A DNA stretch of 55,058 nucleotides from Mesorhizobium plurifarium (GCA_000824785.1 CCNB01000042.1:37797-92854); one strand, 5' to 3'; numbered from the stretch's first letter, positions 42,225 to 50,452 are shown. Notes: generated by a model not told the origin, from the sequence alone. A program made the numbers and translations.

Positions 42225-42366
42225 CGAATTCCGCCATAAGCAAATTTGATTGCAGGCATCATTCCAATTCGTTTGCAAGATGTCAAATGCCGCAGGATAG
42301 TCGCGTCACCCATTGGATATGCGACCGCGAAATCGGCCGCGGACCAATCGAAGAGTCCTCACTCGT

Positions 42367-42400
42367 ACCCGCTGCCTGAAAACGGTAGCGGGTTCTTTTT
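42367..42400 (+). terminator. Terminator-like hairpin in the DMT leader
   Basis: Stem ACCCGCT/AGCGGGT with a 13-nt loop, followed by TCTTTTT. It lies 35 nt before the start of the DMT gene and after the divergent LysR start. It could be an attenuator in a leader or the end of a small RNA. Confidence 0.68.
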
Positions 42401-42435
42401 GCTGATAAAATGCGGCTCGCGGGGGGCCGATACCG

Positions 42436-43389
42436 ATGCGGAACCGGACGGTGCTTGGCATTCTGAGCCTCTGCCTCGGCGTGCTGGTTTTTTCGTTGCA
42501 GGATCCGCTGGTGAAGGCGGTGTCGGGCGGCTATCCGGTGACCGAGGTGATGGCGATCCGCGCCATCGTCGCGTTGCCGATCCTGATCGCCATCGTCCAG
42601 GCCGATGTCGGCCTGAAGGCGGTGCTGTCGAAGCGCTTCGGCATGCTGACGCTGCGCGCCTTCATCCAGTTCTCGTCCTACACGGTCTACTATCTGGCGA
42701 TCGCCGCCTTGCCGCTGGCCGATGCGGTGGCGCTCTATTTCATGGCGCCGCTGTTCATCATGGCGATGGCCGGTCCCTATCTCGGCGAACGCGTCTCCTG
42801 GAAGACGCTGGCGACGGTGCTGATCGGCCTGGTCGGCGTCCTGGTGATGGTGCGCCCCGGCGCCGGCGTGTTCGACTGGGCGGCACTGTTGTCGCTGGGC
42901 TCGGCCTTCCTTTACGGCTTTTCGCAACTGATGGCGCGCCGCATCGGCGACACCGAATCGTCGACCGTGATGGCCTTCTACCAGAACGGCGCCTATCTCA
43001 GCGGCGCAATTGCCGTCGCGACCGTCTTTCATCTCGCCGGCATCACCCATGCGGCGCATCCGAGCGTCGAATTCCTGGTGCGGCCGTGGGTTTGGCCGAC
43101 AATGCCGGACTTCCTCAAGATGGCCGCCTGCGGCCTCGTCGCGTCCGCCGGCATGATCCTGTTGTCGCAGGCCTACCGGATGGCGCCGGCCAACCGCGTC
43201 GCCACCTTCGAATACACCGGCATCCTATGGTCGCCGCTGTGGGGTTTCCTGTTCTTCGCCGAAGTGCCGCGTGAAACCACCGTGCTGGGCGCGGCGCTGA
43301 TCATCGGCGCCGGCCTGCTTGCGCTCAGCGGCGGGCGTCGGCGAAATGCTGCGCCGGCAGCCGGCGCGGTCTCAGGCGAAGCAGCTTAA
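42436..43389 (+). CDS. EamA/DMT-family transporter
   Basis: 317 aa, ten membrane helices in two EamA units; the first starts VLGILSLCLGVLVFSLQDPLVKAVSGGYPVTEVMAIRAIVA, the second around WAALLSLGSAFLYGFSQLMARRIGDTES. Likely an exporter of amino acids or related metabolites. A GGGGGG stretch precedes ATG 42436. Its last 18 nt overlap the end of the convergent response-regulator gene. Probably controlled by the divergent LysR protein. Confidence 0.9.
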   Translation: MRNRTVLGILSLCLGVLVFSLQDPLVKAVSGGYPVTEVMAIRAIVALPILIAIVQADVGLKAVLSKRFGMLTLRAFIQFSSYTVYYLAIAALPLADAVALYFMAPLFIMAMAGPYLGERVSWKTLATVLIGLVGVLVMVRPGAGVFDWAALLSLGSAFLYGFSQLMARRIGDTESSTVMAFYQNGAYLSGAIAVATVFHLAGITHAAHPSVEFLVRPWVWPTMPDFLKMAACGLVASAGMILLSQAYRMAPANRVATFEYTGILWSPLWGFLFFAEVPRETTVLGAALIIGAGLLALSGGRRRNAAPAAGAVSGEAA

Positions 43390-43743
43390 TGCCTTGCCGA
43401 CGCGGGTGCGGATCTCGGCCAGCGTGAATGGCTTCTGCACGACGTCGAGGATGATGCCGTTGAGCTCCTCGGCGCGCTCACGCTGGTCGGCATAGCCGGT
43501 CATCAGCATGATTCTCATCACCGGGAACTCTCTTGCGGCGGCTGTCGCCATCTCGATGCCGTCCATTTCCGGCATGCGGATGTCGGACACCACAAGGTCG
43601 TAGCCGCCGCGGGCCTGCCGGATCATGTCCAGCCCCTGCGCGCCGTCGGTGGCGACGGTGACATTATGGCCGTCGCGCTCGAGCGCGCGGGCAGCGAGGG
43701 TGCGGACGGACTCATCGTCCTCGACGATCAGAAGCTTTGCCAT
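43372..43743 (-). CDS. Single-domain response regulator
   Basis: 123 aa, a receiver domain with no output domain. The acidic pocket is E9-D10-D11 (LLIVEDDES), the phosphorylated aspartate lies in YDLVVSDIRMPEMDG (about D54), the switch threonine in MLMTGYAD and the lysine in VVQKPFTL. Stand-alone receivers like CpdR and DivK act in alphaproteobacterial cell-cycle relays, but this one lacks the CpdR C-terminal pattern I know, so no name is given. Confidence 0.92.
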   Translation of the reverse strand: MAKLLIVEDDESVRTLAARALERDGHNVTVATDGAQGLDMIRQARGGYDLVVSDIRMPEMDGIEMATAAAREFPVMRIMLMTGYADQRERAEELNGIILDVVQKPFTLAEIRTRVGKALSCFA

Positions 43744-43826
43744 GCCGAGATAGATGCCGCCGAAACGTTGATGTTTTCTGAAAATTCTAACGATCGGCAG
43801 CTTTTCGGAAGGACGCCGGCGTCCTT

Positions 43827-44369
43827 TCAGGCGTCGCCCTTCACCACCCCGACAAACGGCAGCTCGCGGAACGCGTGGGCGACATCCATGCCGTAGCCGA
43901 CGACAAAATAGTCCGGACAGTCGAAGCCGACATAATCGGCGTTGAGCGCGGTCTGGCGGCGCATCCGCTTGTCGAGCAGCACCGCGATGGCGCAGCTTCT
44001 GGCGCCGCGCGAAAGCATCAGATCACGGGTGAAGGAAAGCGTCTTGCCGGATTCCAGTATGTCGTCGATCAACAGCACATCGCGGCCGGCGACCTCGTTG
44101 TCGATGTCGCGCAGCACCCTGACCTCGCCGCTCGTGGTGCCGGCGCCATAGCTCGAAATGAAGATGAACTCGACTTCCGGCGACAGGCCGACATCATGCA
44201 TGGCGCGGATGAGATCGGCGGCGAAGACGAACGAACCCTTGAGGATCGAGATCACCAGCAGGTCGTGGTAGTCGCGCCCGGCGATTTCCTTGGCGAGCTC
44301 GAGATTGCGGCGCGCGATCGCCGACGCCGAAAACAGGACCTCGATGTCCTTGCCACGCACAACTGGCAT
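43827..44369 (-). CDS. hpt: Hypoxanthine phosphoribosyltransferase
   Basis: 180 aa, purine salvage: hypoxanthine (and guanine) plus PRPP gives the nucleotide. The PRPP-binding loop is VLLIDDILESGKTLSFTRDLML; SILKGSFVFAADLIRAM is the first family loop and SSYGAGTTSGEV the flexible loop. ATG 44369 is chosen because the AAGGA site lies 7 nt upstream; a TTG at 44384 would sit just before that site. Confidence 0.95.
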   Translation of the reverse strand: MPVVRGKDIEVLFSASAIARRNLELAKEIAGRDYHDLLVISILKGSFVFAADLIRAMHDVGLSPEVEFIFISSYGAGTTSGEVRVLRDIDNEVAGRDVLLIDDILESGKTLSFTRDLMLSRGARSCAIAVLLDKRMRRQTALNADYVGFDCPDYFVVGYGMDVAHAFRELPFVGVVKGDA

Positions 44370-44404
44370 TCTTTTGTCCTTCAAAATCGGCAGCGACGTC
44401 GACA

Positions 44405-44454
44405 GGAGCGGAGCGTACGTTTCGGTACGTGAGCACCGGAAGCGCGGGAAACCG
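44405..44454. repeat. Family 3 palindromic repeat, copy 2
   Basis: Core CGTAC-GTTTCG-GTACG with the same flanks (GGAGCGGAG before, GAGCACCGGAAGCGC after) as the repeat at 5636-5777. It lies between the hpt start and the end of the next minus-strand gene, in the hpt promoter region. Confidence 0.82.
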
Positions 44455-44491
44455 CTATTTGCAGGCCGGCCTCACCTGGATATCGACCCGT

Positions 44492-45133
44492 CTAGCCGGC
44501 GAAGATTACGGAGACGGTCTTCACACCGTCTTTAGGCACATCGAGGCGGCTGGAAAAGCCGAATCTTTCGCCGGGCCCCAGGGAACGGTTGGATGTCCCC
44601 AGCCTGTAGCGGATGATATTGGCGTTGTTGTCGGTGACGCGGATTTCGAGCGGCGGCAGCGTTTCCGACTTCATCCCGTCATTCGCCGCCTCGCCATCCA
44701 CGAACAGCACCGGCTTCAAGCCCGACGCATCGATGCGCGACGTCACGCCGGAAATGGTGAGCGCGCTCGCCGGCGCGGGGGTCGTCCAAAAGGGGCTTTG
44801 CCGGACCAGCGCATGACCACCCGACACCCAGAAGGAGGCGAGCGCTATGCCGACGCCGGCGACCCAGAACAGCGGGCCGCCTCGCGAGGAGCCCGACGGC
44901 GCGGCCTCCGGCTTGCGCAGCATGCCCATGCCTTCGATCGATGGCGAGGAAGGAACCTGCGGCGGCGCGGGCGCTGTCGACGATTCAGGGTGCGCAACAA
45001 AACGCGGCAGCACTACATAGTCGGCATCGACGATGTCGGTCGCGCCGGACATGACGCGCTCCGGCGCGGCCTTTGTCGCCGAACCGGTCATGATTTCGCC
45101 GGAAACAGGGCGCGCGGTTCTCTCGTCAGCCAT
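44492..45133 (-). CDS. DUF3426-like envelope protein without zinc ribbon
   Basis: 213 aa. A disordered N-terminus rich in Pro and Ser (about 1-88) is followed by one membrane helix (GPLFWVAGVGIALASFWVSGG) and a C-terminal beta-rich domain (LKPVLFVDGEAANDGMKSETLPPLEIRVTDNNANIIRYRLG...SLGPGERFGFSSRLDVP). The latter resembles the DUF3426 domain that usually follows an MJ0042 zinc ribbon in proteins next to ftsE. The ribbon (four cysteines) is absent; the protein has no cysteine at all. The family call is inference from domain shape and location. Confidence 0.72.
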   Translation of the reverse strand: MADERTARPVSGEIMTGSATKAAPERVMSGATDIVDADYVVLPRFVAHPESSTAPAPPQVPSSPSIEGMGMLRKPEAAPSGSSRGGPLFWVAGVGIALASFWVSGGHALVRQSPFWTTPAPASALTISGVTSRIDASGLKPVLFVDGEAANDGMKSETLPPLEIRVTDNNANIIRYRLGTSNRSLGPGERFGFSSRLDVPKDGVKTVSVIFAG

Positions 45134-45229
45134 TACGGCACCAGTGCAATCTTCGTTTCTTTTGCGTAAACGGAATTGGTTAACGCTTCCCCACCGGAAT
45201 GGCTTTGATGCACGTTGAATGTCACAAAA

Positions 45230-45245
45230 TTAACCGCCGGTTAAC
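45230..45245 (+). promoter_or_regulatory. CtrA-type binding site upstream of ftsE
   Basis: TTAA-N7-TTAAC (TTAACCGCCGGTTAAC), a perfect match to the CtrA consensus. It lies 69 nt before the ftsE start and 97 nt before the divergent DUF3426-like gene. The first 15 bases are palindromic. Confidence 0.75.
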
Positions 45246-45313
45246 CATGCCGGCCGATGGTCTGTTAAAGTAGATTGTGGCGCGTCGCCGCCGAGAGTTT
45301 CAGGTCGCCGAAC

Positions 45314-45973
45314 GTGATCCGCTTCGAAAATGTCGGCCTCCGCTATGGCATGGGTCCGGAGATCCTCCGCGACATTTCCCTGCACATTCCGGAGCGCTCC
45401 TTTCAGTTCTTGAGCGGCCCTTCGGGCGCCGGCAAGACGACCTTGCTGCGCCTTTTGTTCATGTCGCTGAAGCCGACGCGCGGCCTGATCACCATCTTCG
45501 GCAAGGACCGCTCGCGCATCTCGCGCGGCGAACTGCCGTTGCTGCGCCGCCGCATCGGCGTGGTGTTCCAGGATTTCCGTCTGCTCGACCACATGACGAC
45601 CTACGAGAATGTGGCGCTGCCCTTGCGCGTGCGCGGGCGCGAGGAAGCGAGCTACCGCACCGATGTGACCGAGCTTCTGAAATGGGTCGGCCTCGGCGAC
45701 CGCATGCATGTGCTGCCGCCGGTGCTGTCCGGGGGCGAGAAGCAGCGCGCCGCGATCGCCCGCGCGCTGATAGAGCAGCCGGAGATCCTTTTGGCCGACG
45801 AGCCGACGGGCAATGTCGACCCGCCGCTGGCGCGCCGGCTGCTCAGGCTGTTCATCGAATTGAACCGGCTGGGCACCGCTGTGGTGATCGCCACCCACGA
45901 CCTTGGCCTGATGGAGCAGGTCGATGCGCGCCGCATGATTCTGGCTGGCGGAAGGTTGGACGTCTATGACTGA
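45314..45973 (+). CDS. ftsE: Cell division ATP-binding protein FtsE
   Basis: 219 aa ABC ATPase that with FtsX controls cell-wall hydrolases at the division site. Walker A GPSGAGKTT, signature VLSGGEKQRAAIARAL, Walker B ILLADEPTGNVD, H-loop VIATHDLGLME. FtsE-type N-terminus MIRFENVGLRYG fits GTG 45314 with an AGG site 9 nt before; the frame extends upstream to 45275 without family support. It overlaps ftsX by 8 nt. Confidence 0.95.
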   Translation: MIRFENVGLRYGMGPEILRDISLHIPERSFQFLSGPSGAGKTTLLRLLFMSLKPTRGLITIFGKDRSRISRGELPLLRRRIGVVFQDFRLLDHMTTYENVALPLRVRGREEASYRTDVTELLKWVGLGDRMHVLPPVLSGGEKQRAAIARALIEQPEILLADEPTGNVDPPLARRLLRLFIELNRLGTAVVIATHDLGLMEQVDARRMILAGGRLDVYD

Positions 45974-46958
45974 CCTTCCAGCCGATCACCTGCACGATGA
46001 AGCCGACGCCGAGGCGCCGGCGACGATCCGGCGTGTCCAGCGCAAGACGGCGCCGATCGTGCCGGCGCAGAACATCGCCGGCCGGGCGCTGGTGCTGGTC
46101 ATCGCCATCATGACCTTCCTGTCCTGCCTCACCTTTGGCGCGGTGACCCTGGTGCGCGATACCGCATCGGTCTGGGAGAACCAGATCTCGCGCGAGGCGA
46201 CGATCCAGATCAAGCCGGCCGATGGTCTCGACATGGAGGCGGCCCTTGCGCAGGCCTCGCAGATCGCCAGCGAGTTCCCCGGCGTGAAGGGCACCAAGAT
46301 CATCGACCGCGACGCGACGGCGCGCCTTCTGGAACCATGGCTGGGCAGCGGCCTCAACATCGACGAGCTGCCGGTGCCGCGCCTCATCATCGTCACCATC
46401 GACGAGGCCAGCCCGCCGGACTTCGCCGCCATGCGCGCCGCCATCGCGCCCAAGATCCCGACCGCGGCGCTCGACGACCATCGTACCTGGGTCGACCGCC
46501 TTGTCGCCATGGCGCACACGACGGTGACGATCGGCATCGCCGTCTTGGTGCTGATGCTCTCGGCGACGGTGCTGACGGTCGTGTTCGCCACGCGCGGCGC
46601 CATGGCCGGCAACGGCCATATCATCGAGGTGCTGCATTTCGTCGGTGCCGAGGCGCGCTTCATCGCGCGCGAGTTCCGCTGGCATTTCCTGGTCACCGGC
46701 ATGAAGGGCGCGGCCGCCGGCGGCGCGCTCGCGATCCTCGTCTTCATCGTGTTTTCCTGGTGGTCGTCGCGCAACATGGCCACGCCCCAGGCCGACCAGG
46801 CGACCGCTTTGTTCGGCAATTTCGCCATCGGCTCCGCCGGCTATTTCGGCGTCGGCCTGATGGTGCTGGTGATCGGCGCGCTGACCGCGGCAACCTCGCA
46901 CGCCACCGTCGTCGCCTATCTCAGCGACATCGACGTTCGCCAACCGGATGCGGGCTGA
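45966..46958 (+). CDS. ftsX: Cell division permease FtsX
   Basis: 330 aa. FtsX layout: cytoplasmic N-terminus rich in acidic residues, helix LVLVIAIMTFLSCLTFGAVTLV, an extracellular domain (about 75-165) including EFPGVKGTKIIDRDATARLLEPWLG, then three helices with FVGAEARFIAREFRWHFLVTGMKGAAAGGAL. Partner of FtsE; ATG 45966 lies inside the last codons of ftsE, so translation is coupled. Confidence 0.94.
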   Translation: MTDLPADHLHDEADAEAPATIRRVQRKTAPIVPAQNIAGRALVLVIAIMTFLSCLTFGAVTLVRDTASVWENQISREATIQIKPADGLDMEAALAQASQIASEFPGVKGTKIIDRDATARLLEPWLGSGLNIDELPVPRLIIVTIDEASPPDFAAMRAAIAPKIPTAALDDHRTWVDRLVAMAHTTVTIGIAVLVLMLSATVLTVVFATRGAMAGNGHIIEVLHFVGAEARFIAREFRWHFLVTGMKGAAAGGALAILVFIVFSWWSSRNMATPQADQATALFGNFAIGSAGYFGVGLMVLVIGALTAATSHATVVAYLSDIDVRQPDAG

Positions 46959-47107
46959 TCCATGAGCTCAATCCGAAAGCCGGCGCAAGCGCTATATAAG
47001 ACAACGATCACACACGGGACACCTGCCGTAACGCAATGTGCGCGTCTTACCCATCAAACGCCGCATTTCGGAGTTAACCATCCGATGCTTTCAGGATTAA
47101 CCTGGGG

Positions 47108-47836
47108 ATGATGGAAGCGCGGGATTCGATCGATACGGTTGGACGGATGCCGGCGATGCGTGTGCGCAGCGCTGCCCCCGCCGGGCTTGGTCGTTTGCGG
47201 CTCGCCTTGCGCGTCTGCGGTTTCGCGGTTCTCGCCGCGCTGGTGCTTTTTGCCGGCGGGTTCGGCTGGTTCGCCGACAAGGTCAGCCACATGACGACGC
47301 CGACCAATCCGGCCAGGGCCGATGCCATCATCGTGCTCACCGGCGGGCAGTCGCGGCTCGATGCGGCGATGGATCTGCTGGCCTCCGGCAAGGGCGAGCG
47401 ACTGCTGATCAGTGGCGTCCATCCCTCGGCCACAAGGCGCCAGCTGCAGGCGGCGATGGGCGGCGACAAGCAGCTCTTCTCCTGCTGCGTCGACATCGAC
47501 CGCGCCGCGCTCGATACCATCGGCAATGCCGAGGAAAGCGCCAAATGGGTGGAAAACCACGCCTATGGCAGCATCATCATCGTCACCAACAATTACCACA
47601 TGCCGCGCAGCCTGCTCGAGATGGGCCGGCTGCTGCATGGCGCGCGGCTCGAGCCCTATCCGGTGGTCAACACCAATCTCGGCAATGGCGGCTGGCTGAC
47701 CAAGCCGGAGGCGCTGCGCGTGCTGCTGACCGAATACAGCAAATATGTGCTGTCGTTGGCGCGCGGCGTCCTGCCGCTTCGCACGACGCCCGAGGGCGTC
47801 ACGCTGGCGGAAGCATCGACCGTGGTGAAGAACTAG
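47108..47836 (+). CDS. YdcF/SanA-like (DUF218) membrane protein
   Basis: 242 aa. One N-terminal helix (CGFAVLAALVLFAGGFGWFADKV), then the DUF218 domain: ADAIIVLTGGQSRLDAAMDLL, RLLISGVHP, TIGNAEESAKWVENH, and SIIIVTNNYHMPRSLLEMGRLL. Members act in envelope and peptidoglycan precursor biology. It follows ftsX by 150 nt in the order usual for rhizobia. Two TTAACC half sites (47074, 47097) lie just upstream. Its stop shares the bases CTAG with the stop of the opposite-strand gene. Confidence 0.9.
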   Translation: MMEARDSIDTVGRMPAMRVRSAAPAGLGRLRLALRVCGFAVLAALVLFAGGFGWFADKVSHMTTPTNPARADAIIVLTGGQSRLDAAMDLLASGKGERLLISGVHPSATRRQLQAAMGGDKQLFSCCVDIDRAALDTIGNAEESAKWVENHAYGSIIIVTNNYHMPRSLLEMGRLLHGARLEPYPVVNTNLGNGGWLTKPEALRVLLTEYSKYVLSLARGVLPLRTTPEGVTLAEASTVVKN

Positions 47837-48453
47837 ACCTTAGCCGCCGCATTACCGCGCAAGCGGGCAATCTCCTGCTCCAGGCCGGCGATGCGCCGGT
47901 CGCGCTCGGCCAGTGCCGCCGCGACATCCGCCGCCTCGAAGCGCTGCGGGATGTGCTGCGGGCAATTGGCATCCCAGGCCGTGACCGTGAACAGGATCGC
48001 CTGCTCCGGCCGTGCCTTGTAGTCCGCCGGCATCAGCTTCGCCGTCAGCTCCGGGTCATTTTCGACGACCCGAGCCCTGCCCCAGATCTTGATCCGCTGC
48101 CTGAGCATGTAGTCGATCAGGAACAGGAAGGCCTGGTCGTTGTCCTCGAGGTTGCCCTGGGTGATGAACTGCCGGTTCCCGGAAAAGTCCGCGAAGCCGA
48201 TCACGTGCTCGTCCAGCACCTTGAGGAAGCCGGCCGGCCCGCCGCGATGCTGGATGTAAGGCTGTCCCTGGGCGTTCGCCGTCGCCAGAAACACGCTTGT
48301 CTGTGCCTCGATGAAGGCGGCGAGGTCCGGCGTGATCGTTGCCCGCCAGCCGCCGCGCTGCTCGACGCGTGCGTAGGAATCACGCGACCCCTTGCGGGAC
48401 TGGATGGCCTTGACGGTCGGCGTGAAGGCGACGTCGCTGGTGAATTCATTCAT
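47833..48453 (-). CDS. Pyridoxamine 5'-phosphate oxidase-like flavin protein
   Basis: 206 aa, split-barrel FMN-binding fold. Motifs are FIEAQTSVFLATANAQGQPYIQHRGGPAGFLKVLDEHVIGFADF and the GNLEDNDQAFLFLIDYMLRQRIKIWGRARVVEN region, typical of a PNPOx-related family of short-chain flavoproteins. A C-terminal coiled coil (ALAERDRRIAGLEQEIARLRG) is unusual. ATG 48453 has a GAGGAG site. Divergent from the LysR gene, which may control it. Confidence 0.88.
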   Translation of the reverse strand: MNEFTSDVAFTPTVKAIQSRKGSRDSYARVEQRGGWRATITPDLAAFIEAQTSVFLATANAQGQPYIQHRGGPAGFLKVLDEHVIGFADFSGNRQFITQGNLEDNDQAFLFLIDYMLRQRIKIWGRARVVENDPELTAKLMPADYKARPEQAILFTVTAWDANCPQHIPQRFEAADVAAALAERDRRIAGLEQEIARLRGNAAAKV

Positions 48454-48554
48454 GCCGGCGCTCCTCGAACAGGATCGCACATCATTTAGCCTCTTCCGGA
48501 AATCGGATGTAGAGAGCATATCTGCAATTCATCCTTCCAGATTTCGGGAGAGTG

Positions 48555-49457
48555 ATGGACCGTCTCGACGCCATGTCGCTGTTCGTCGCCACAGTGGAGG
48601 CCGGCAGCCTTTCCGCTGCAGCCAGGCGCGCCGGTGTGCCGCTGGCGACCGTGAGCCGCAAGCTCTCCGACCTGGAGAAGCACTTGCGGACGCGCCTGCT
48701 CAACCGCTCGACGCGGCGCCTGACGCTGACCGATGCCGGCCAGTCTTATCTTGCCGCCTGCCGCCGCATCCTCGACGAGGTCAGCGAGGCCGAACGCACC
48801 GCGGCCGGCGAATATTCGAGCCCGACCGGCGAGCTGGTCATCACAGCGCCGGTCGTCTTCGGCCGCCTGCATGTGCTGCCGGTGATCACCGCCTTTCTCG
48901 CCATCTATCCGCAAGTGGATATCCGCCTGACCTTGTCCGACCGGATCACTCAGCTGGCCGAGGAGCATATCGATCTGGCGGTGCGCATCGGCGAGCTGCA
49001 GGGTTCGGCCATGGTTGCAATCCGCGTCGGCTCGATCCGTCGCCTCGTCTGCGCAAGCCCCGCCTATCTCGCCATGCACGGCACGCCGGAGAAACCGCAG
49101 GATCTCGCGGGCCACAACTGCGTCACCTTCGAAGGTCTCGCCGCTCCCGCGACATGGAGTTTTGGCTCTGGCAAGACGGAAACCACGGTCCCGGTCCGCT
49201 CGCGCCTGCAGGTCAACACCGCCGAAGCGGCGATCGATGCCGCGATTGCCGGCCTCGGCCTGACAAAAGTGCTCTCCTACCAGGCGGACGCCGCCGTGCG
49301 CGCCGGCGCGCTGCGGGTGGTGCTGGAGTCGTTCGAGCCACCGCCCTGGCCGGTGAGCCTCGTCCATGCCGGCCAGGGCCGGCTGCCGGTGAAGCTGCGC
49401 GCCTTCCTCGATTTTGCAGCGCCGCGCCTGAAGGAGCGGCTGGCGCGGTCATTGTAA
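48555..49457 (+). CDS. LysR-family transcriptional regulator
   Basis: 300 aa. N-terminal helix-turn-helix MSLFVATVEAGSLSAAARRAGVPLATVSRKLSDLEKHLRTRLLNRSTRRL, then a co-factor domain of the CrgA-like subgroup (GELVITAPVVFGRLHVLPVITAFLAIYPQVDIRL). ATG 48555 follows a GGGAG site; GTG 48552 is an alternative. Divergent from the PNPOx-like gene across 101 nt, so probably its regulator. TAA overlaps the first base of a family 1 repeat. Confidence 0.92.
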   Translation: MDRLDAMSLFVATVEAGSLSAAARRAGVPLATVSRKLSDLEKHLRTRLLNRSTRRLTLTDAGQSYLAACRRILDEVSEAERTAAGEYSSPTGELVITAPVVFGRLHVLPVITAFLAIYPQVDIRLTLSDRITQLAEEHIDLAVRIGELQGSAMVAIRVGSIRRLVCASPAYLAMHGTPEKPQDLAGHNCVTFEGLAAPATWSFGSGKTETTVPVRSRLQVNTAEAAIDAAIAGLGLTKVLSYQADAAVRAGALRVVLESFEPPPWPVSLVHAGQGRLPVKLRAFLDFAAPRLKERLARSL

Positions 49458-49507
49458 GCAATTCCAGGAAAAGTGCGTCGCGGTTTTCCGTCCGGAATTG
49501 CGACAAA
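49457..49507 (+). repeat. Palindromic intergenic repeat, family 1, copy 4
   Basis: Outer arms GCAATTCC/GGAATTGC, inner GGAAAA/TTTTCC, loop GTGCGTCGCGG, bulge GTCC. It starts at the last base of the LysR stop codon. Confidence 0.9.
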
Positions 49508-49596
49508 ACAAGAGTGGCCAGCGTTCGAGCACAGTGTCGTTTCCTTTTTGCCGCCGCTTGGTGTAACCAACGCACACTTCCTCACGGGCCCCTTGC

Positions 49597-50391
49597 ATGC
49601 TCATCATCCGCTCGCTGGCGTTCAACCTCGTTTTCTATCTCAGCCTGATCGTCCAGATGATCTTCTGGACGCCTTTCTATTTCCTGTCGCCGCGCCATCG
49701 CGCCTGGTTCGTGCCGAAATTCTGGTCGCGCACCTCGATGTGGCTCTATGACAAGATCGCCGCGACCAAGAGCGAGATCACCGGCGTCGAGAACCTGCCC
49801 AAAGGCTCCTTCATCCTGGCGCCGAAGCACCAGTCCTTCTGGGACGCGATCGCCTTCTTCCCCTATCTCGACGACGCGCTCTACATCCTGAAACGCGAGC
49901 TGACCTGGATCCCTTTCTTCGGCTGGTACATCATGAAGATGCGCATGATCCCGGTCGATCGCGGCAGCCGTTCGAAAGCGCTGAAGGCCGTCGTCGTCGC
50001 GACCAGGCGGGAGATGGATCGCAACCCGCGCCAGCTCATCATCTATCCCGAAGGCACGCGCCGCCCGCCGGGCGCCGAGCCGTCCTACAAATACGGCATC
50101 GTCGAGATCTATTCGCAACTAGGCGTCCCCGTGGTGCCGGTCGCCCATGTCGCCGGCCTCTACTGGCCGCGCCGCAAGTTCCTGCGCTATCCAGGCACCA
50201 TCAAGGCCCGCTTCCTGCCGCCGATCCCGCCAGGGCTCGGCAAGGAGGAATTCATGCAGCGGCTGATCGGCGAGACGGAGGCTGCCTGCGATCAGATGCT
50301 CGTCGAGGCGGCGCAGGCGCCGAACCCGCCGCCCATGCCGCCGACGGCGCTGAAGCGGCTGGCAGAACTCGGCGTGACTGCAAAGACCTGA
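49597..50391 (+). CDS. plsC: 1-acyl-glycerol-3-phosphate acyltransferase (PlsC-like)
   Basis: 264 aa. Transfers a second acyl chain to make phosphatidic acid. The catalytic HX4D motif is in LAPKHQSFWDAIAFF, and IIYPEGTRRPPG is the phosphate-binding motif; PVVPVAHVAGLYW follows. An N-terminal helix anchors it. In rhizobia this gene usually follows ydcF; here the PNPOx/LysR pair is between them. A large hairpin follows. Confidence 0.93.
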   Translation: MLIIRSLAFNLVFYLSLIVQMIFWTPFYFLSPRHRAWFVPKFWSRTSMWLYDKIAATKSEITGVENLPKGSFILAPKHQSFWDAIAFFPYLDDALYILKRELTWIPFFGWYIMKMRMIPVDRGSRSKALKAVVVATRREMDRNPRQLIIYPEGTRRPPGAEPSYKYGIVEIYSQLGVPVVPVAHVAGLYWPRRKFLRYPGTIKARFLPPIPPGLGKEEFMQRLIGETEAACDQMLVEAAQAPNPPPMPPTALKRLAELGVTAKT

Positions 50392-50393
50392 TC

Positions 50394-50440
50394 GGATAAG
50401 GCGTTTCACCGTTTCACAGAAACGGCGAAACGCCTTATCC
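50394..50440. terminator. Large near-perfect hairpin after plsC
   Basis: Stem GGATAAGGCGTTTC (one A/C mismatch) then CCGTTTC pairs with GAAACGG and GAAACGCCTTATCC; loop ACA. A T-rich run (CTTTGTTTTT) follows. It serves as a terminator for plsC and possibly for the convergent LysE gene. Confidence 0.88.
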
Positions 50441-50452
50441 CTTTGTTTTTAC

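Noticed and set aside
43372..43743. Naming the response regulator CpdR
   Set aside because: The receiver lacks the C-terminal VLSKPFHLRDL-type pattern of CpdR that I know, so only the domain call is supported.
47028..47060. GTAACG as a second SigF promoter before ydcF
   Set aside because: No CGAA follows at 16-nt spacing, so the match is only to one half.
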